DNA of 64,000 nt from Odontesthes bonariensis (lineage: Eukaryota > Chordata > Actinopteri > Atheriniformes > Atherinopsidae). Position 1 is the stretch's first letter; the number at the start of each line of letters is the position of its first letter. The notes under the pieces are model-generated. The model was not told where the DNA came from. It worked only from the letters and a program-made list of their open reading frames with translations, and did not search any database. Shown here piece by piece: positions 41,818 to 54,128 of the stretch. The stretch spans positions 248,001 to 312,000 of the forward strand of contig NC_134523.1 in assembly GCF_027942865.1 (NCBI RefSeq). The letters are read 5' to 3'. The translations under genes and the position numbers were made by a program.

Positions 41818-42812
41818 TGATGGGGTCCCTTTAGGAAAAGTCATAACATTTCAAGTTGGAAAAAGACAGTTTAAGGTGTTTTTTCTGCAGCTAAACATGG
41901 TCGTGGGTTACTTTTGACCCGCAGGACAACAGGAAGGTTAAAGCATCTCTGCAGCGGCGAGCCGCCGCTCTGCTGCAATTGGTGGAGAGATGCGCGTCCG
42001 AGCAGCCGCTGTTCAGCCAATGGGATGCTTCCTTTCAGCCTGAAAGGAAGCGAGTGTATAGCTTGGAAATTGCTGCCCCAGTGTGTTGCCCTGATACACA
42101 AGTTGGGAATTTAAGGAATTTGCAGCGAGTGTTATTCCAGCATCAGGAAGAGGACGGCAGGCCTGACACAACACGGGCTGCAGATGGACGGGTGGCGTTC
42201 AAATTAAAACCAGTGCAGGAATGTCCCTTTGTTTGTTTGGGCCTCGCTCTGCTGTTTGGGACACATTTTCCTCTCTGGACTTGTGAAAACGTCAGAATGA
42301 CAGCAGCCCACATAATGAGCACTTTGCTAAAAGCATCACTGTGTGCCACATCAACACTCAGAATAGCATTTACAGCCGCATAAACAATTCTTTCGCAATG
42401 CATCACGGCACGAGTTGGTGTCACAGAAGCTGAAAAAAGGGTTCTTCGGTTTGGGACACATTTCCTTCAGTTTCTGTGACTTGATGAAAGAGAATGATCA
42501 CAGATCATGACATTCAGTGAAATGGTTTCATGTTTTTCAGGTCATAATATTAAGTTGACCAACTATAAAGCCTGGCACATCTTCAGCGTGAGCAGATTTA
42601 AAATGATTTAACCCATACATAAAGGGGATGTGATTGTGCTTCATTCCTGTGTGAAAGCAGAGGAACCTTGTTTAATTTGTCATTTTAAATATTCTTACAA
42701 CCCAAACAAAAAGGGAAACAGTTTCACTGAAACCAAATGTTCATTTGCCATCCTCCAATCAAGTAAAGATGTAAAAAAGTAAGTAGATTAAATGTTTTCT
42801 TGGTGAAACTGA
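41818..42812. other. Intergenic, no gene recognised
   Basis: A 134-codon open frame (41979-42383) has no recognisable domain and is probably chance. No RNA gene or element ends seen. Confidence 0.35.
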
Positions 42813-45800
42813 CCTAAATGTGTTGGAGCAGAACCTAAATGTGTTGGAGCAAAACCTAAATGTGTTGGAACCTAAATGTGTTAAAGCAGAACCTAAATGT
42901 GTTGGAGCAGAACCTAAATGTGTGAAAGCAGAACCTAAATGTGTTGGAGCGGAACCTAAATGTGTTGGAACGGAACCTAAATGTGTTAAAGCAGAACCTA
43001 AATGTGTTGGAGCGGAACCTAAATGTGTTGGAGCAGAACCTAAATGTGTTGGAGCGGAACCTAAATGTGTTGGAGCGGAACCTAAATGTGTTAAAGCGGA
43101 ACCTAAATGTGTTGTAGCAGAACCTAAATGTGTTGTAGCAGAACCTAAATGTGTTAAAGCAGAACCTAAATGTGTTGTAGCAGAACCTAAATGTGTTGTA
43201 GCAGAACCTAAATGTGTTAAAGCAGAACCTAAATGTGTTGGAGGAGAACCTAAATGTCTTAAAGCAGAACCTAAATGTGTTGGAGGAGAACCTAAATGTC
43301 TTAAAGCAGAACCTAAATGTGTTGGAGGAGAACCTAAATGTCTTAAAGCAGAACCTAAATGTGTTGGAGCAGAACCTAAATGTGTTGGAGCAGAACCTAA
43401 ATGTGTTAAAGCAGAACCTAAATGTGTTGGAGCAGAACCTAAATGTGTCGGAGCAGAACCTAAATGTTTTGGAGCCTAAATGTTTTGGAGCCTAAATGTT
43501 TTGGAACCTAAATGTGTTGGGACCTAAATGTGTTGGGACCTAAATGTGTTGGGACCTAAATGTTTTGGAACCTAAATGTGTTGGAACCTAAATGTGTTGG
43601 GAGCTAAATGTGTTGGAACCTAAAAGTGTTGGAACCTAAATGTTTTGGAACCTAAATGTGTTGGAACCTAAATGTTTTGGAACCTAAATGTGTTGGAACC
43701 TAAATGTTTTGGAACCTAAATGTGTTGGAACCTAAATGTGTTGGAACCTAAATGTGTTGGAACCTAAATGTGTTGGAACCTAAATGTTTTGGAACCTAAA
43801 TGTGTTGGAACCTAAATGTGTTGGAACCTAAATGTGTTGGAACCTAAATGTTTTGGAACCTAAATGTGTTGGAACAGAACCTAAATATTTTGGAACCTAA
43901 ATTTGTTGGAACAGAACCTAAATGTTTTGGAACCTAAATGTTTAGGAACCTAAATGTTTTGGAACCTAAATGTGTTGGAACCTAAATGTTTAGGAACCTA
44001 AATGTTTTGGAACCTAAATGTGTTGGAAACTAAATGTTTTGGAACCTAAATGTTTTGGAACCTAAATGTGTTGGAACCTAAATATTTTGGAACCTAAATG
44101 TTTTGGAACCTAAATGTGCTGGAACCTAAATGTTTTGGAACCTAAATGTGTTGGAACCTAAATGTTTTGGAACCTAAATGTTTTGGAACCTAAATGTGTT
44201 GGAACCTAAATGTTTTGGAACCTAAATGTCTTGGAACAGACCCTAATTTTGTTGGAACCTAAATGTGTTGGAACAGAACCTAAATGTTTTGGACCTAAAT
44301 TTGTTGGAACAGAACCTAAATGTTTTGGAACCTAAACTTGTTGGAACAGAACCTAAATGTTTTGGAACCTAAATGTGTTGGAACCTAAATGTTTTGGAAC
44401 CTAAATGTTTTGGAACCTAAATATTTAGGAACCTAAATGTGTTGGAACCTAAATGTGTTGGAACCTAAATGTTTTGGAACCTAAATGTGTTGGAACCTAA
44501 ATGTTTTGAAACCTAAATGTGTTGGAACAGAACCTAAATGTTTTGGACCTAAATTTGTTGGAACAGAACCTAAATGTTTTGGAACCTAAACTTGTTGGAA
44601 CAGAACCTAAATGTGTTGGAACCTAAATGTTTTGGAACCTAAATGTGTTGGAACCTAAATGTTTTGGAACCTAAATGTTTTGGAACCTAAATATTTAGGA
44701 ACCTAAATGTGTTGGAACCTAAATGTGTTGGAACCTAAATGTTTTGGAACCTAAATGTGTTGGAACCTAAATATTTTGGAACCTAAATGTGTTGGAACCT
44801 AAATGTTTTGGAACCTAAATGTGTTGGAACCTAAATGTGTTGGAACCTAAATGTGTTGGAACCTAAATGTTTTGGAACCTAAATGTGTTGGAACCTAAAT
44901 GTGTTGGAACCTAAATGTTTTGGAACCTAAATGTGTTGGAACAGAACCTAAATATTTTGGAACCTAAATTTGTTGGAACAGAAACCTAAATGTTTTGGAA
45001 CCTAAATGTTTAGGAACCTAAATGTTTTGGAACCTAAATGTGTTGGAACCTAAATGTTTAGGAACCTAAATGTTTTGGAACCTAAATGTGTTGGAAACTA
45101 AATGTTTTGGAACCTAAATGTGTTGGAACCTAAATATTTTGGAACCTAAATGTTTTGGAACCTAAATGTTTTGGAACCTAAATGTGTTGGAACCTAAATG
45201 TTTTGGAACCTAAATGTTTTGGAACCTAAATGTGTTGGAACCTAAATGTTTTGGAACCTAAATGTGTTGGAACCTAAATGTGTTGGAACCTAAATGTGTT
45301 GGAACCTAAATGTGTTGGTACCTAAATGTGTTGGAACCTAAATATTTTGGAACCTAAATGTGTTGGAACCTAAATGTTTTGGAACCTAAATGTGTTGGAA
45401 CCTAAATGTGTTGGAACCTAAATGTGTTGGAACCTAAATATTTTGGAACCTAAATGTGTTGGAACCTAAATGTGTTGGAACCTAAATGTTTTGGAACCTA
45501 AATGTTTTGGAACCTAAATGTGTTGGAACCTAAATGTTTTGGAACCTAAATGTGTTGGAACCTAAATGTTTTGGAACCTAAATGTTTTGGAACCTAAATA
45601 TTTTGGAACCTAAATGTGTTGGAACCTAAATGTGTTGGAACCTAAATATTTTAGAACCTAAATGTGTTGGAACCTAAATGTTTTGGAACCTAAATGTGTT
45701 GGAACCTAAATGTGTTGGAACCTAAATGTTTTGGAACTTAAATGTTTTGGAACCTAAATGTGTTGGAACATAAATGTTTTGGAACCTAAATGTGTTGGAA

Positions 45801-48800
45801 CCTAAATGTTTTGGAACCTAAATGTGTTGGAACCTAAATGTGTTGGAACCTAAATGTTTTGGAACCTAAATGTGCTGGAACCTAAATGTGTTGGAACCTA
45901 AATGTGTTGGAACCTAAATGTGTTGGAACCTAAATGTGTTGGAACCTAGATGTTTTGGAACCTAAATGTGTTGGAACCTAAATGTTTTGGAACCTAAATG
46001 TTTTGGAACCTAAATGTGTTGGAACCTAAATATTTTGGAACCTAAATGTGTTGGAACCTAAATGTTTTGGAACCTAAATGTGTTGGAACCTAAATGTGTT
46101 GGAACCTAAATGTGTTGGAACCTAAATGTTTTGGAACCTAAATGTGTTGGAACCTAAATGTGTTGGAACCTAAATGTTTTGGAACCTAAATGTGTTGGAA
46201 CAGAACCTAAATATTTTGGAACCTAAATTTGTTGGAACAGAAACCTAAATGTTTTGGAACCTAAATGTTTAGGAACCTAAATGTTTTGGAACCTAAATGT
46301 GTTGGAACCTAAATGTTTAGGAACCTAAATGTTTTGGAACCTAAATGTGTTGGAAACTAAATGTTTTGGAACCTAAATGTTTTGGAACCTAAATGTGTTG
46401 GAACCTAAATATTTTGGAACCTAAATGTTTTGGAACCTAAATGTTTTGGAACCTAAATGTTTTGGAACCTAAATGTTTTGGAACCTAAATGTGTTGGAAC
46501 CTAAATGTTTTGGAACCTAAATGTGTTGGAACCTAAATGTGTTGGAACCTAAATGTGTTGGAACCTAAATGTGTTGGTACCTAAATGTGTTGGAACCTAA
46601 ATATTTTGGAACCTAAATGTGTTGGAACCTAAATGTTTTGGAACCTAAATGTGTTGGAACCTAAATGTGTTGGAACCTAAATGTGTTGGAACCTAAATAT
46701 TTTGGAACCTAAATGTGTTGGAACCTAAATGTGTTGGAACCTAAATGTTTTGGAACCTAAATGTTTTGGAACCTAAATGTGTTGGAACCTAAATGTTTTG
46801 GAACCTAAATGTGTTGGAACCTAAATGTTTTGGAACCTAAATGTTTTGGAACCTAAATATTTTGGAACCTAAATGTGTTGGAACCTAAATGTGTTGGAAC
46901 CTAAATATTTTAGAACCTAAATGTGTTGGAACCTAAATGTTTTGGAACCTAAATGTGTTGGAACCTAAATGTGTTGGAACCTAAATGTTTTGGAACTTAA
47001 ATGTTTTGGAACCTAAATGTGTTGGAACATAAATGTTTTGGAACCTAAATGTGTTGGAACCTAAATGTTTTGGAACCTAAATGTGTTGGAACCTAAATGT
47101 GTTGGAACCTAAATGTTTTGGAACCTAAATGTGCTGGAACCTAAATGTGTTGGAACCTAAATGTGTTGGAACCTAAATGTGTTGGAACCTAAATGTGTTG
47201 GAACCTAGATGTTTTGGAACCTAAATGTGTTGGAACCTAAATGTTTTGGAACCTAAATGTGCTGGAACCTAAATGTGTTGGAACCTAAATGTTTTGGAAC
47301 CTAAATGTGTTGGAACCTAAATGTGTTGGAACCTAAATGTTTTGGAACCTAAATGTGTTGGAACCTAAATGTGTTGGAACCTAAATGTGTTGGAACCTAA
47401 ATGTTTTGGAACCTAAATGTTTTGGAACCTAAATGTTTTGGAACCTAAATGTTTTGGAACCTTAATGTTTTGGAACCTAAATGTGTTGGAACCTAAATGT
47501 GTTGGAACCTAAATGTGTTGGAACCTAAATGTTTTGGAACCTAAATGTGTTGGAACCTAAATGTTTTGGAACCTAAATGTGTTGGAACCTAAATGTTTTG
47601 GAACCTAAATGTTTTGGAACCTTAATGTTTTGGAACCTAAATGTGTTGGAACCTAAATGTGTTGGAACCTAAATGTGTTGGAACCTAAATGTTTTGGAAC
47701 CTAAATGTGTTGGAACCTAAATGTTTTGGAACCTAAATGTGTTGGAACCTAAATGTTTTGGAACCTAAATGTGCTGGAACCTAAATGTGTTGGAACCTAA
47801 ATGTGTTGGAACCTAAATGTGTTGGAACCTAAATGTGTTGGAACCTAGATGTTTTGGAACCTAAATGTGTTGGAACCTAAATGTTTTGGAACCTAAATGT
47901 TTTGGAACATAAATGTGTTGGAACCTAAATATTTTGGAACCTAAATGTGTTGGAACCTAAATGTTTTGGAACCTAAATGTGTTGGAACCTAAATGTGTTG
48001 GAACCTAAATGTGTTGGAACCTAAATGTTTTGGAACCTAAATGTGTTGGAACCTAAATGTGTTGGAACCTAAATGTTTTGGAACCTAAATGTGTTGGAAC
48101 AGAACCTAAATATTTTGGAACCTAAATTTGTTGGAACAGAAACCTAAATGTTTTGGAACCTAAATGTTTAGGAACCTAAATGTTTTGGAACCTAAATGTG
48201 TTGGAACCTAAATGTTTAGGAACCTAAATGTTTTGGAACCTAAATGTGTTGGAAACTAAATGTTTTGGAACCTAAATGTTTTGGAACCTAAATGTGTTGG
48301 AACCTAAATATTTTGGAACCTAAATGTGTTGGAACCTAAATGTGTTGGAACCTAAATGTTTTGGAACCTAAATGTTTTGGAACCTAAATGTGTTGGAACC
48401 TAAATGTTTTGGAACCTAAATGTGTTGGAACCTAAATGTGTTGGAACCTAAATGTGTTGGTACCTAAATGTGTTGGAACCTAAATATTTTGGAACCTAAA
48501 TGTGTTGGAACCTAAATGTTTTGGAACCTAAATGTGTTGGAACCTAAATGTGTTGGAACCTAAATGTGTTGGAACCTAAATATTTTGGAACCTAAATGTG
48601 TTGGAACCTAAATGTGTTGGAACCTAAATGTTTTGGAACCTAAATGTTTTGGAACCTAAATGTGTTGGAACCTAAATGTTTTGGAACCTAAATGTGTTGG
48701 AACCTAAATGTTTTGGAACCTAAATGTTTTGGAACCTAAATATTTTGGAACCTAAATGTGTTGGAACCTAAATGTGTTGGAACCTAAATATTTTAGAACC

Positions 48801-49920
48801 TAAATGTGTTGGAACCTAAATGTTTTGGAACCTAAATGTGTTGGAACCTAAATGTGTTGGAACCTAAATGTTTTGGAACTTAAATGTTTTGGAACCTAAA
48901 TGTGTTGGAACATAAATGTTTTGGAACCTAAATGTGTTGGAACCTAAATGTTTTGGAACCTAAATGTGTTGGAACCTAAATGTGTTGGAACCTAAATGTT
49001 TTGGAACCTAAATGTGCTGGAACCTAAATGTGTTGGAACCTAAATGTGTTGGAACCTAAATGTGTTGGAACCTAAATGTGTTGGAACCTAGATGTTTTGG
49101 AACCTAAATGTGTTGGAACCTAAATGTTTTGGAACCTAAATGTGCTGGAACCTAAATGTGTTGGAACCTAAATGTTTTGGAACCTAAATGTGTTGGAACC
49201 TAAATGTGTTGGAACCTAAATGTTTTGGAACCTAAATGTGTTGGAACCTAAATGTGTTGGAACCTAAATGTGTTGGAACCTAAATGTTTTGGAACCTAAA
49301 TGTTTTGGAACCTAAATGTTTTGGAACCTAAATGTTTTGGAACCTTAATGTTTTGGAACCTAAATGTGTTGGAACCTAAATGTGTTGGAACCTAAATGTG
49401 TTGGAACCTAAATGTTTTGGAACCTAAATGTGTTGGAACCTAAATGTTTTGGAACCTAAATGTGTTGGAACCTAAATGTTTTGGAACCTAAATGTTTTGG
49501 AACCTTAATGTTTTGGAACCTAAATGTGTTGGAACCTAAATGTGTTGGAACCTAAATGTGTTGGAACCTAAATGTTTTGGAACCTAAATGTGTTGGAACC
49601 TAAATGTTTTGGAACCTAAATGTGTTGGAACCTAAATGTTTTGGAACCTAAATGTTTTGGAACCTAAATGTGTTGGAACCTAAATGTTTTGGAACCTAAA
49701 TGTTTTGGAACCTAAATGTGTTGGAACCTAAATGTGTTGGAACCTAAATGTTTTGGAACCTAAATGTGTTGGAACCTAAATGTTTTGGAACCTAAATGTG
49801 TTGGAACCTAAATGTGTTGGAACCTAAATGTGTTGGAACATAAATGTGTTGGAACCTAAATGTGTTGGAACATAAATGTGTTGGAACCTAAATGTTTTGG
49901 AACCTAAATGTGCTGGAGCA
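42813..49920 (+). repeat. 7.1-kb satellite: 21-bp then 16-bp units
   Basis: 42813-43478 is built of 21-bp units CCTAAATGTGTTGGAGCAGA+A; from about 43480 the unit is the 16-bp CCTAAATGTGTTGGAA, with G/T (TGTG/TGTT), ATATTTT and TTTAGG variants. The 16-mer equals the 21-mer minus GCAGA. The final unit (49905-49920) again has GGAGCAGA. Markers repeat at 1,259 and about 1,880-1,900 bp (TTGGTACC at 45317, 46576, 48457), showing higher-order duplication. About 31 units of 21 bp and 400 of 16 bp. Confidence 0.96.
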
Positions 49921-50354
49921 GAGGTTTAACTTCCCACTTTCCCAGCACCTGCTGGGCTGCTCCGCTAACTGCAGCTCTTCCCTTCCCCTCGGGGCCCAGA
50001 TTAAACACAAAGAGCTCAGTTAATCCCGGAGCCCCCGCCGCTCCGTGGCCCTCCGCCCGTGGCAGCCGCCCAGCTATTTCCTGTTCCACCCTGCCGGCTC
50101 AAAAAGTGAACAGAGCTCAGTGTTGGAGCGGCCGGCAGGACGGACAGCAGCTCCTCAGGCTCTCATTTGGAAGTCGGATGGTAGCGGTGTGCATGTGTCA
50201 CTTGTCTGAGGGAAAGGAAGCGCCTCCTTTAAAACAGGAGCCTGGAGCAGCCCTCCCTGTGAGGATCAGAGCAGCAGCAGCATGAACGCAGACTGACCGA
50301 CGAGAACGTCTTTTCTGCTCTGAGCTCTCATCTAAAGTCTCAGCCTGAACCGAG
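49921..50354 (+). promoter_or_regulatory. eva1b: Probable eva1b promoter and 5' non-coding exon
   Basis: GC-rich single-copy sequence right after the satellite, with TTTAAAA near 50228 and an exon-like end at CCGAG/GTGAGT (donor 50355). The next acceptor in phase with a 5' UTR is TTTTCCTGCAG (57261). TSS near 50255 is a guess. Confidence 0.45.
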
Positions 50355-50935
50355 GTGAGTCAGAGGAACTTATGACAAGGAAACGTTTAATTTTCCTCTC
50401 CCTCAGAAATCTGCAGGTACTCTGAAATGAAGCCGTTCTGTGCAGAATGAAAGCAGCCCAGGGTCCCAGACTCTGTAAGACCGCAGCTTCCTCCTGACAG
50501 TCTGCGGTGACTTCTGTTAAATAAGTTTTATTCTCAGCAGCAGGCTCAGGTTTCATCTAAAACAGGAGTTTCTGAGCGTTTTATGGGCTTCACATAAACA
50601 GCCGCAGCTGCCCGACGCAGAGCAGCTCAGACGTTATTGGACTGGTCTGGAAAAGTGTTAAATGGGTCTGCCCCGGGGATTCGTTATGTTCCTCCTGTTC
50701 GGGAGAACTTCACCACAAACATGCACGTCTGTGGAGGCGTGAGGAGGGAAAGTTTGTGGTTTCAGACATAGGTTTGTGTTTTTGTGTTTACAGGATATTA
50801 TAAACACAGGTTTATATTTTCTGTCTGTAAAAAGGGAATTTGTGGAGGAGTTAAGAGTTCATTCTGATCGTGTAATCAAAGCAATTAAAGAATCTAACGA
50901 TAGAAGAAACGTTGCTGGTCCAAATGGATCTACTG
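50355..50935 (+). other. eva1b intron 1, unique sequence
   Basis: No element or RNA recognised. Confidence 0.4.
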
Positions 50936-51336
50936 GGGGACCACTTGGGGTCCACTTGGGTCCACTTGGGGTCCACTTGGGGTCCACTTGGGTCCACTTG
51001 AGTCCACTTGGGGTCCACTTGGGGTCCACTTGGGGTCCACATGGGTCCACATGGGTCACTTGGGGTCCAAATGGATCTACTTGGGGACCACTTGGGGTCC
51101 ACTTGGATCCACTTGGGGTCCACTTGGGTCCACTTGAGTCCACTTGGGGTCCACTCTGGGTCCACTTGGGGTCCACATGGGTCCACTTGGGGTCCACTTG
51201 GGGTCCACTTGGGTCCACTTGGGGTCCACTTGGGTCCACTTGGGTCCACTTGGGTCCACATGGGTCCACTTGGGTCCACTTGGGGTCCACTTGGGTCCAC
51301 TTGGGTCCACTTGGGTCCACTTGGGTCCACATGGGT
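50936..51336 (+). repeat. GGGTCCACTTG minisatellite
   Basis: 11-12-bp units GGGTCCACTTG(G) with ACATGGG and ACTTGAG variants, about 34 copies; larger blocks containing AAATGGATCTACTTGGGGAC repeat twice. Confidence 0.95.
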
Positions 51337-51774
51337 TCTGCCGGTTATTTATTCATGTTTTTAATCATTTGAAACTTTTCCTTTTCTTTATTTCTTCTCA
51401 TCCCCGTTTGGCTCAGTTTCCTCCACCAGAGGTCCGTTTCACGTAGCAGGTTTAGTGAAAACTCTGAGTTTATTAACCCTGAAATGAGGGAAACCCTGAG
51501 TTTTCCGTTTCACAAAGGGAGGTAACTCAACCCCGAGAAAGAGGGGTAACTCTAGCCTGTTTCACAAAGAGAGGTAACTTAACCTCACGGTCAGTTACCG
51601 GAGTAACAGACTCTCTGAACCTAACCTGGTCGGGACCAGGTTTTATTCAAGAAACCTGGAGTTTCTCTCTGTCTCCGCCCTCTTTCAGCCACACACGCCA
51701 TCTGATTTCCTCATTCATTCAGTCAGCAGAGCGAGTTCTTCTACTTCTAGAAGTCCATTAGATACAGCAGGAGG

Positions 51775-51882
51775 CAACTTTTTTCACGAACATGTCCTTT
51801 TGACAATGATCCTGTGGATGAAGGAGCAGCATTATTGCGCAGAGAAATAAATATTCGTCGGAGATGGTTATCAGACCGCGCA
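51775..51882 (+). pseudogene. Harbinger transposase remnant
   Basis: One frame reads NDPVDEGAALLRRE followed by INIRRRWLSDR, the N-terminal pattern of HARBI1-like/PIF transposases (…DEGA..LRR…RRR). It ends at a TAG near 51885; the DDE catalytic part is absent. Confidence 0.5.
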
Positions 51883-52184
51883 TAGATTTTTGCATTTACA
51901 GACAATTATCTTTTTGAGCGGCACCATCAGAATGTGTTGGGACAAAAGAAAAAAAAGACAAATAAATATTTGTATGAATAGGCTTAAAAAAGACATATAT
52001 AGGCCTATTATATTTTATAAAGGCACTCGTGTGTGGGGGGTGGATTCCCTCAGCCACTGGCCTCCGTTAGAGGTGCTGGCCACCACCCGTTTTACGGGCA
52101 TCTGCCTTCTTTCTGTTGGCTCAGTAGAAGTCTGTGTTAGTTTAAATAGGCTTAATTATTTAACAGAACATGATATAGATGATG

Positions 52185-52382
52185 ACTCTAAATTGTCCTT
52201 CGGAGTGACTGTGAGTGTGCATGGTTGTTTGTCTCGTTTGTCTCTATGTGGCCCTGTGATGGACTGGCGGCCTGTCCAGGGTGTACCCCGCCTCTTGCCC
52301 ATTGACCGCTGGGATAGGCTCCAGCCCCCCCGCGACCCGACTGACGGATTCAGCGGTGTATAGATAATGGATGGATGGATGG
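52185..52382 (+). mobile_element. RTE-type LINE 3' tail
   Basis: TGTGATGGACTGGCGGCCTG, then CAGGGTGTACCCCGCCTC and GGGATAGGCTCCAGCC, ending in (ATGG)n: the common teleost RTE (Rex3/Expander-like) 3' end. Inserted in the Harbinger element. Confidence 0.65.
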
Positions 52383-53010
52383 TATAGATGAGAAGACATA
52401 GTTTATGTGTGTGAAAACAGCATTATGTTGGGAATAAAATAACTGCACAGTCAAATAGCCACTTAATATTTAAAACATGATCAAAATGAGGTACCTCCAT
52501 GCCGAGGTCTCACCTGTTTGAACAATGTTTTTATATTTCATCTTAAACTGATGCCAAGAGCGCTTCTCCCCTGCGGGATTGCACCTAAATGAAATAAATG
52601 AATGGGCTACCATTCAAGCAGTTTCCCTGTAATATTATTGTGATTGCAAAGGACTACATTTAAACTTACACTTTTGCTGCTGCAGCGGTGTTGCACTTAT
52701 TTCTAAAAACGTATTGAAACTCGCCGTATGAGCGCATTAAGATTTCCAATTCGAGGTTGGTGAAAAACGTAGCCCCTCCTCTTCCCCGTTGTCAAGGCGA
52801 CTCGTCGAATCGGGGCTCCATTGATGCTGGCTTTTTAAAGTTGTGGTGTACGCGCTAAACTCAAGGTGAACCTACTCAGAGTTGATTAACCTCACTCAAA
52901 TCAGCGTTTCTGGAACCGAAAACTCAGAGTTTTCTATCTCAGAGTAGATCAACTCAGAGATCAGGAATAGACTCAGAGTTGGTTGAACCTGCTACGTGAA
53001 ACGGACCCCT

Positions 53011-53888
53011 GGCCTGTTAAAGCTCCATTTTTAAAAGGTTTTACATAAATAAAGTTGTATTATTATTGTTATAAAGTAGGAGCAGTGGCCCCTTGCCCCC
53101 CCCTCTTCCTGCACCCTTGGTTCTAAGTCAGAAAAGGAGAAACCTTCTCCATCTTTACGGGTCAGTCCACTGAAACAACACCGTTTGACTCGAGCTGGAC
53201 TGAAAACTTAATTGCCCACTTATGTTGTTCAGGTCTGGGGGCAACAAATTGAGGCCGCAGAAGGAGCCATGCTTCTTCTTCTTCTTCTTTGGTTAAATGC
53301 TGAGCAGAAAGTCTTCTGGTCGAGCGTTCCCATCACAGCTCTCATGAGTGAGAGGACGTAAAACTGTAATTACCCCCAAAAACAAACGAAGAGAAAGCCT
53401 TTGAGAGCTGTTACGGTCTGAGATAAAGATCAGGGCGGGAGGGCGACTGCAGCCCCCTGATGGCAGCAGCTGGAGGGGGGGGGCACGGTTTCATCCTCCC
53501 CGGGGAGTTGGAAGCAGAAAGAAAAACATTCAGCTCCCACGAACATTGTTGAGAGGGTGGGAAGCATCGTGTTTACGTCGAGCTTTGCTGTAACCGTGGG
53601 ACCCTTAAAGGCTCAGTTCGCCCAAATAACAAAACGTTACAGATGTTTTTAGGAGAAAGTAGATCCAGTGCCCTCAGAGTAACCAGGCTGCTTATGTGCA
53701 AGTAGTGCCGTGAGTAAGCGGATTCCCCCGAGATCTGTTGTTGGAAAGCCCAGATCTTTGTCATTCAGCTGAAAACTATTTCAGGACACAGAAAACGCTG
53801 CAACTCCAGAGCAATCAGACAGATAACCACTGCTGTGTCATTTAAAATTAGCCACAAGCTAACCTGACTCACAACATTCATAGACTTT
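53011..53888 (+). other. eva1b intron 1, no gene
   Basis: Only short (CTT)n at about 53274-53292 and a G-run at 53475-53483. Confidence 0.4.
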
Positions 53889-54094
53889 GCCTGTGTTCGA
53901 AACTGCATACTGCAAACTGCATACTGCATACTACATACTGCATACTGCATACTATATACTGCATACTGCATACTGCATACTGCATGCTACATACTACATA
54001 CTACATACTGCATACTGCATGCTACATACTACATACTGCATACTATATACTGCATACTGCATACTGCATACTACATACTGCATACTGCATACTA

Positions 54095-54128
<34 letters not shown>

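Larger units (their letters stand above)
51428..53010 (+). mobile_element. PIF/Harbinger-type non-autonomous element
   Basis: Ends AGGTCCGTTTCACGTAGCAGG and its complement (52988-53008). Carries a transposase remnant and a nested LINE tail. Uninterrupted by DIRS, it shows the empty site corresponding to 14461/26375. Confidence 0.7.

Noticed and set aside
41480-41844. Phe/Ser/Pro-rich and Lys/Glu/Arg-rich frames
   Set aside because: Readings of the GGAAA microsatellite.
41979-42383. 134-codon open frame
   Set aside because: No recognisable domain, no splice or promoter context, and overlapping open frames of similar length on the other strand.
42820-43495. 219-codon PKCVGAE-repeat frame
   Set aside because: Produced by the 21-bp satellite unit being a multiple of three; the frame dies as soon as units become 16 bp.
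50776-51446. Several GSTWGPLGVHL-like frames on both strands
   Set aside because: Low-complexity translation of the GGGTCCACTTG minisatellite.
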